A program made the translations under genes and the position numbers. From the NCBI GenBank assembly GCA_035325645.1, contig DAOKZK010000037.1, positions 1 to 23,444 on the forward strand: a stretch of 23,444 nt of DNA, given 5' to 3'. The stretch comes from Macondimonas sp035325645. Its GTDB lineage: Bacteria > Pseudomonadota > Gammaproteobacteria > UBA5335. Shown here piece by piece: positions 22,360 to 23,444 of the stretch. The first letter of the stretch is position 1. Every line of letters starts with the position of its first letter. The notes under the pieces were generated by a model that saw nothing but the letters and a program-made list of their open reading frames with translations, had not been told where the DNA came from and made no database searches.

Positions 22360-23394
22360 ATGTATGCCATGACACTGAAGTGCGTCGGCCAGCCGCTGGA
22401 AGCCGCCGAACAGCCCGATCCGGTCCCGGGCCCCGGCGAGGTGCTTTTGGCCGTACAGGCCTGTGCGGTATGTCGCACCGACCTGCACGTGGTCGACGGC
22501 GAACTGCCCGACGTCCCGACGCCCATCATTCCGGGTCACGAAATCGTCGGGCGCGTCCTGCGTTGTGGGCCCGGCGTCTCGCTGCCGGTCGGCATGCGCC
22601 TGGGCGTGCCATGGCTGGGTTGGACGTGCGGCACGTGCACGTTCTGCCGATCAGGCCAGGAAAATCTCTGCGATGCCGCGCGCTTCACCGGCTATCAGCG
22701 TGACGGCGGCTACGCAGACCGCGTGCTGGCCGATGCACGCTACTGTTTCCCGCTGCCCGACGCCTATTCCGACGCGGAGGCCGCGCCCTTGCTCTGCGCG
22801 GGGCTCATCGGCTATCGCAGTCTGCGGCTGGCCGGGCTCGGGCGGCGACTGGGCCTGTATGGCTTCGGTGCCGCTGCGCATATCGTGATCCAGCTCGCGC
22901 GCCATGAAAATCGCGACGTCTACGCCTTTACCCGGCCGGGCGATGCGCCCGCGCAAGCCTTCGCGCGCAGTCTGGGCGCGGTCTGGGCTGGCGGCTCGGA
23001 TGAAGTCCCGCCGCATCCACTCGATGCCGCCATCCTGTTCGCGCCGGTCGGCGAACTGGTGCCGCGCGCGCTCGCTGCGGTGCGCAAGGGCGGCACCGTC
23101 GTCTGCGGCGGCATCCACATGAGCGACATTCCGCGTTTCCCCTATGCCCTGCTCTGGGGGGAACGGGTGTTGCGCTCGGTCGCCAACCTGACTCGCACCG
23201 ATGCGCAGGAATTCCTTGCCCTGGCGCCCCAGGTACCGATCCGGACCGAGATTCGCCGCTTTGCGCTCGATGAGGCCAATGCGGCGCTCGCGGCGTTGCG
23301 CCGTGGCGACTTGACCGGCGCAGCGGTGCTGATTCCGCCAAGCACCGGCCGCGACCCTGATGTCTGCCGACAGGGGATGCTTACGATGCTTTAG
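22360..23394 (+). CDS. Zinc-dependent alcohol dehydrogenase (medium-chain family)
   Basis: The product has 344 residues. A GroES-like catalytic domain contains CAVCRTDLHVVDGEL and the GHEIVGRV block (catalytic zinc Cys, His, Glu). A structural zinc site follows, with four Cys in CGTCTFCRSGQENLC. Then comes a Rossmann NAD(P) domain with LGLYGFGAAAHIVIQLARH, where the glycine motif is GFGAAAH. It belongs to the zinc-binding alcohol dehydrogenase group that includes mycobacterial AdhA; the natural substrate cannot be told. ATG 22360 is set by AGGAG 6 nt upstream; a longer frame from 22255 overlaps corA and is rejected. Confidence 0.92.
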   Translation: MYAMTLKCVGQPLEAAEQPDPVPGPGEVLLAVQACAVCRTDLHVVDGELPDVPTPIIPGHEIVGRVLRCGPGVSLPVGMRLGVPWLGWTCGTCTFCRSGQENLCDAARFTGYQRDGGYADRVLADARYCFPLPDAYSDAEAAPLLCAGLIGYRSLRLAGLGRRLGLYGFGAAAHIVIQLARHENRDVYAFTRPGDAPAQAFARSLGAVWAGGSDEVPPHPLDAAILFAPVGELVPRALAAVRKGGTVVCGGIHMSDIPRFPYALLWGERVLRSVANLTRTDAQEFLALAPQVPIRTEIRRFALDEANAALAALRRGDLTGAAVLIPPSTGRDPDVCRQGMLTML

Positions 23395-23397
23395 GGA

Positions 23398-23444
23398 ATG
23401 TCTGAACAAATTGCCCTGCAGCTGCCAGAATGGGGCAACGGCGT
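23398..23444 (+). CDS. Possible start of a further gene, cut by the window edge
   Basis: ATG 23398, 4 nt after the dehydrogenase stop, opens a frame (MSEQIALQLPEWGNG) to the right edge. The stretch is too short to identify and has no good ribosome binding site. Confidence 0.2.
   Translation, partial: MSEQIALQLPEWGNG

Noticed and set aside
1..23444. CRISPR arrays, insertion sequences, phage genes, rRNA genes, riboswitches
   Set aside because: None recognised when reading both strands; gene content and base composition are uniform throughout.

Overview
The window is about 65% GC and consists almost entirely of bacterial housekeeping genes. Gene content and order (ftsK-lolA-rarA-serS; aat-infA next to clpA/clpS; prfB-lysS with a frameshifted RF2) point to a gammaproteobacterium, possibly a Chromatiales-like or Acidithiobacillia-like lineage. 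I cannot name the genus. The assembly is a draft: a 100-N gap lies inside lysS, and the gap looks like an artefact.

Layout. (1) Positions 1-2096: a partial gene for a secreted protein (minus strand, running off the left edge) faces a sigma-54 enhancer-binding regulator (plus). The space between them holds a candidate -24/-12 promoter and a palindromic candidate activator site. (2) 2107-9586, all minus: an ald pseudogene (alanine dehydrogenase with one in-frame TGA), then ftsK, lolA, a VanZ-like membrane protein gene, rarA, crcB and serS. Three successive 4-bp ATGA overlaps link lolA, the VanZ-like gene, rarA and crcB. (3) 9668-11838, plus: a COG3146-type N-acyltransferase overlapping aat by ATGA, then infA. 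(4) 11835-17469, minus: hsp20, lon, clpS and clpA, with a good sigma-32 (heat-shock) promoter in front of hsp20-lon. infA and clpA meet tail to tail and share a CTAG at their stops. (5) 17726-20644, minus: prfB, with the classic +1 programmed frameshift, then lysS, broken by the gap. (6) 20771-23394, plus: a small secreted charged protein, a CorA-type Mg/Co channel and a zinc-dependent alcohol dehydrogenase.

How the genes work together. Regions 3 and 4 form a proteostasis block. Aat adds Leu/Phe to protein N-termini, ClpS recognises such N-degrons, and ClpA unfolds them for ClpP (clpP is not in this window). Lon and the small heat-shock protein handle damaged proteins. Region 2 combines chromosome segregation (FtsK), fork maintenance (RarA), lipoprotein transport (LolA), fluoride export (CrcB) and tRNA charging (SerRS).

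I found no clearly new multi-gene system. The points most worth checking are the ald in-frame TGA, the false gap that splits lysS, the sigma-54 promoter with its divergent regulator, the heat-shock promoter of an hsp20-lon pair, the coupling of an acyltransferase to aat, and RNA hairpins around clpS/clpA.
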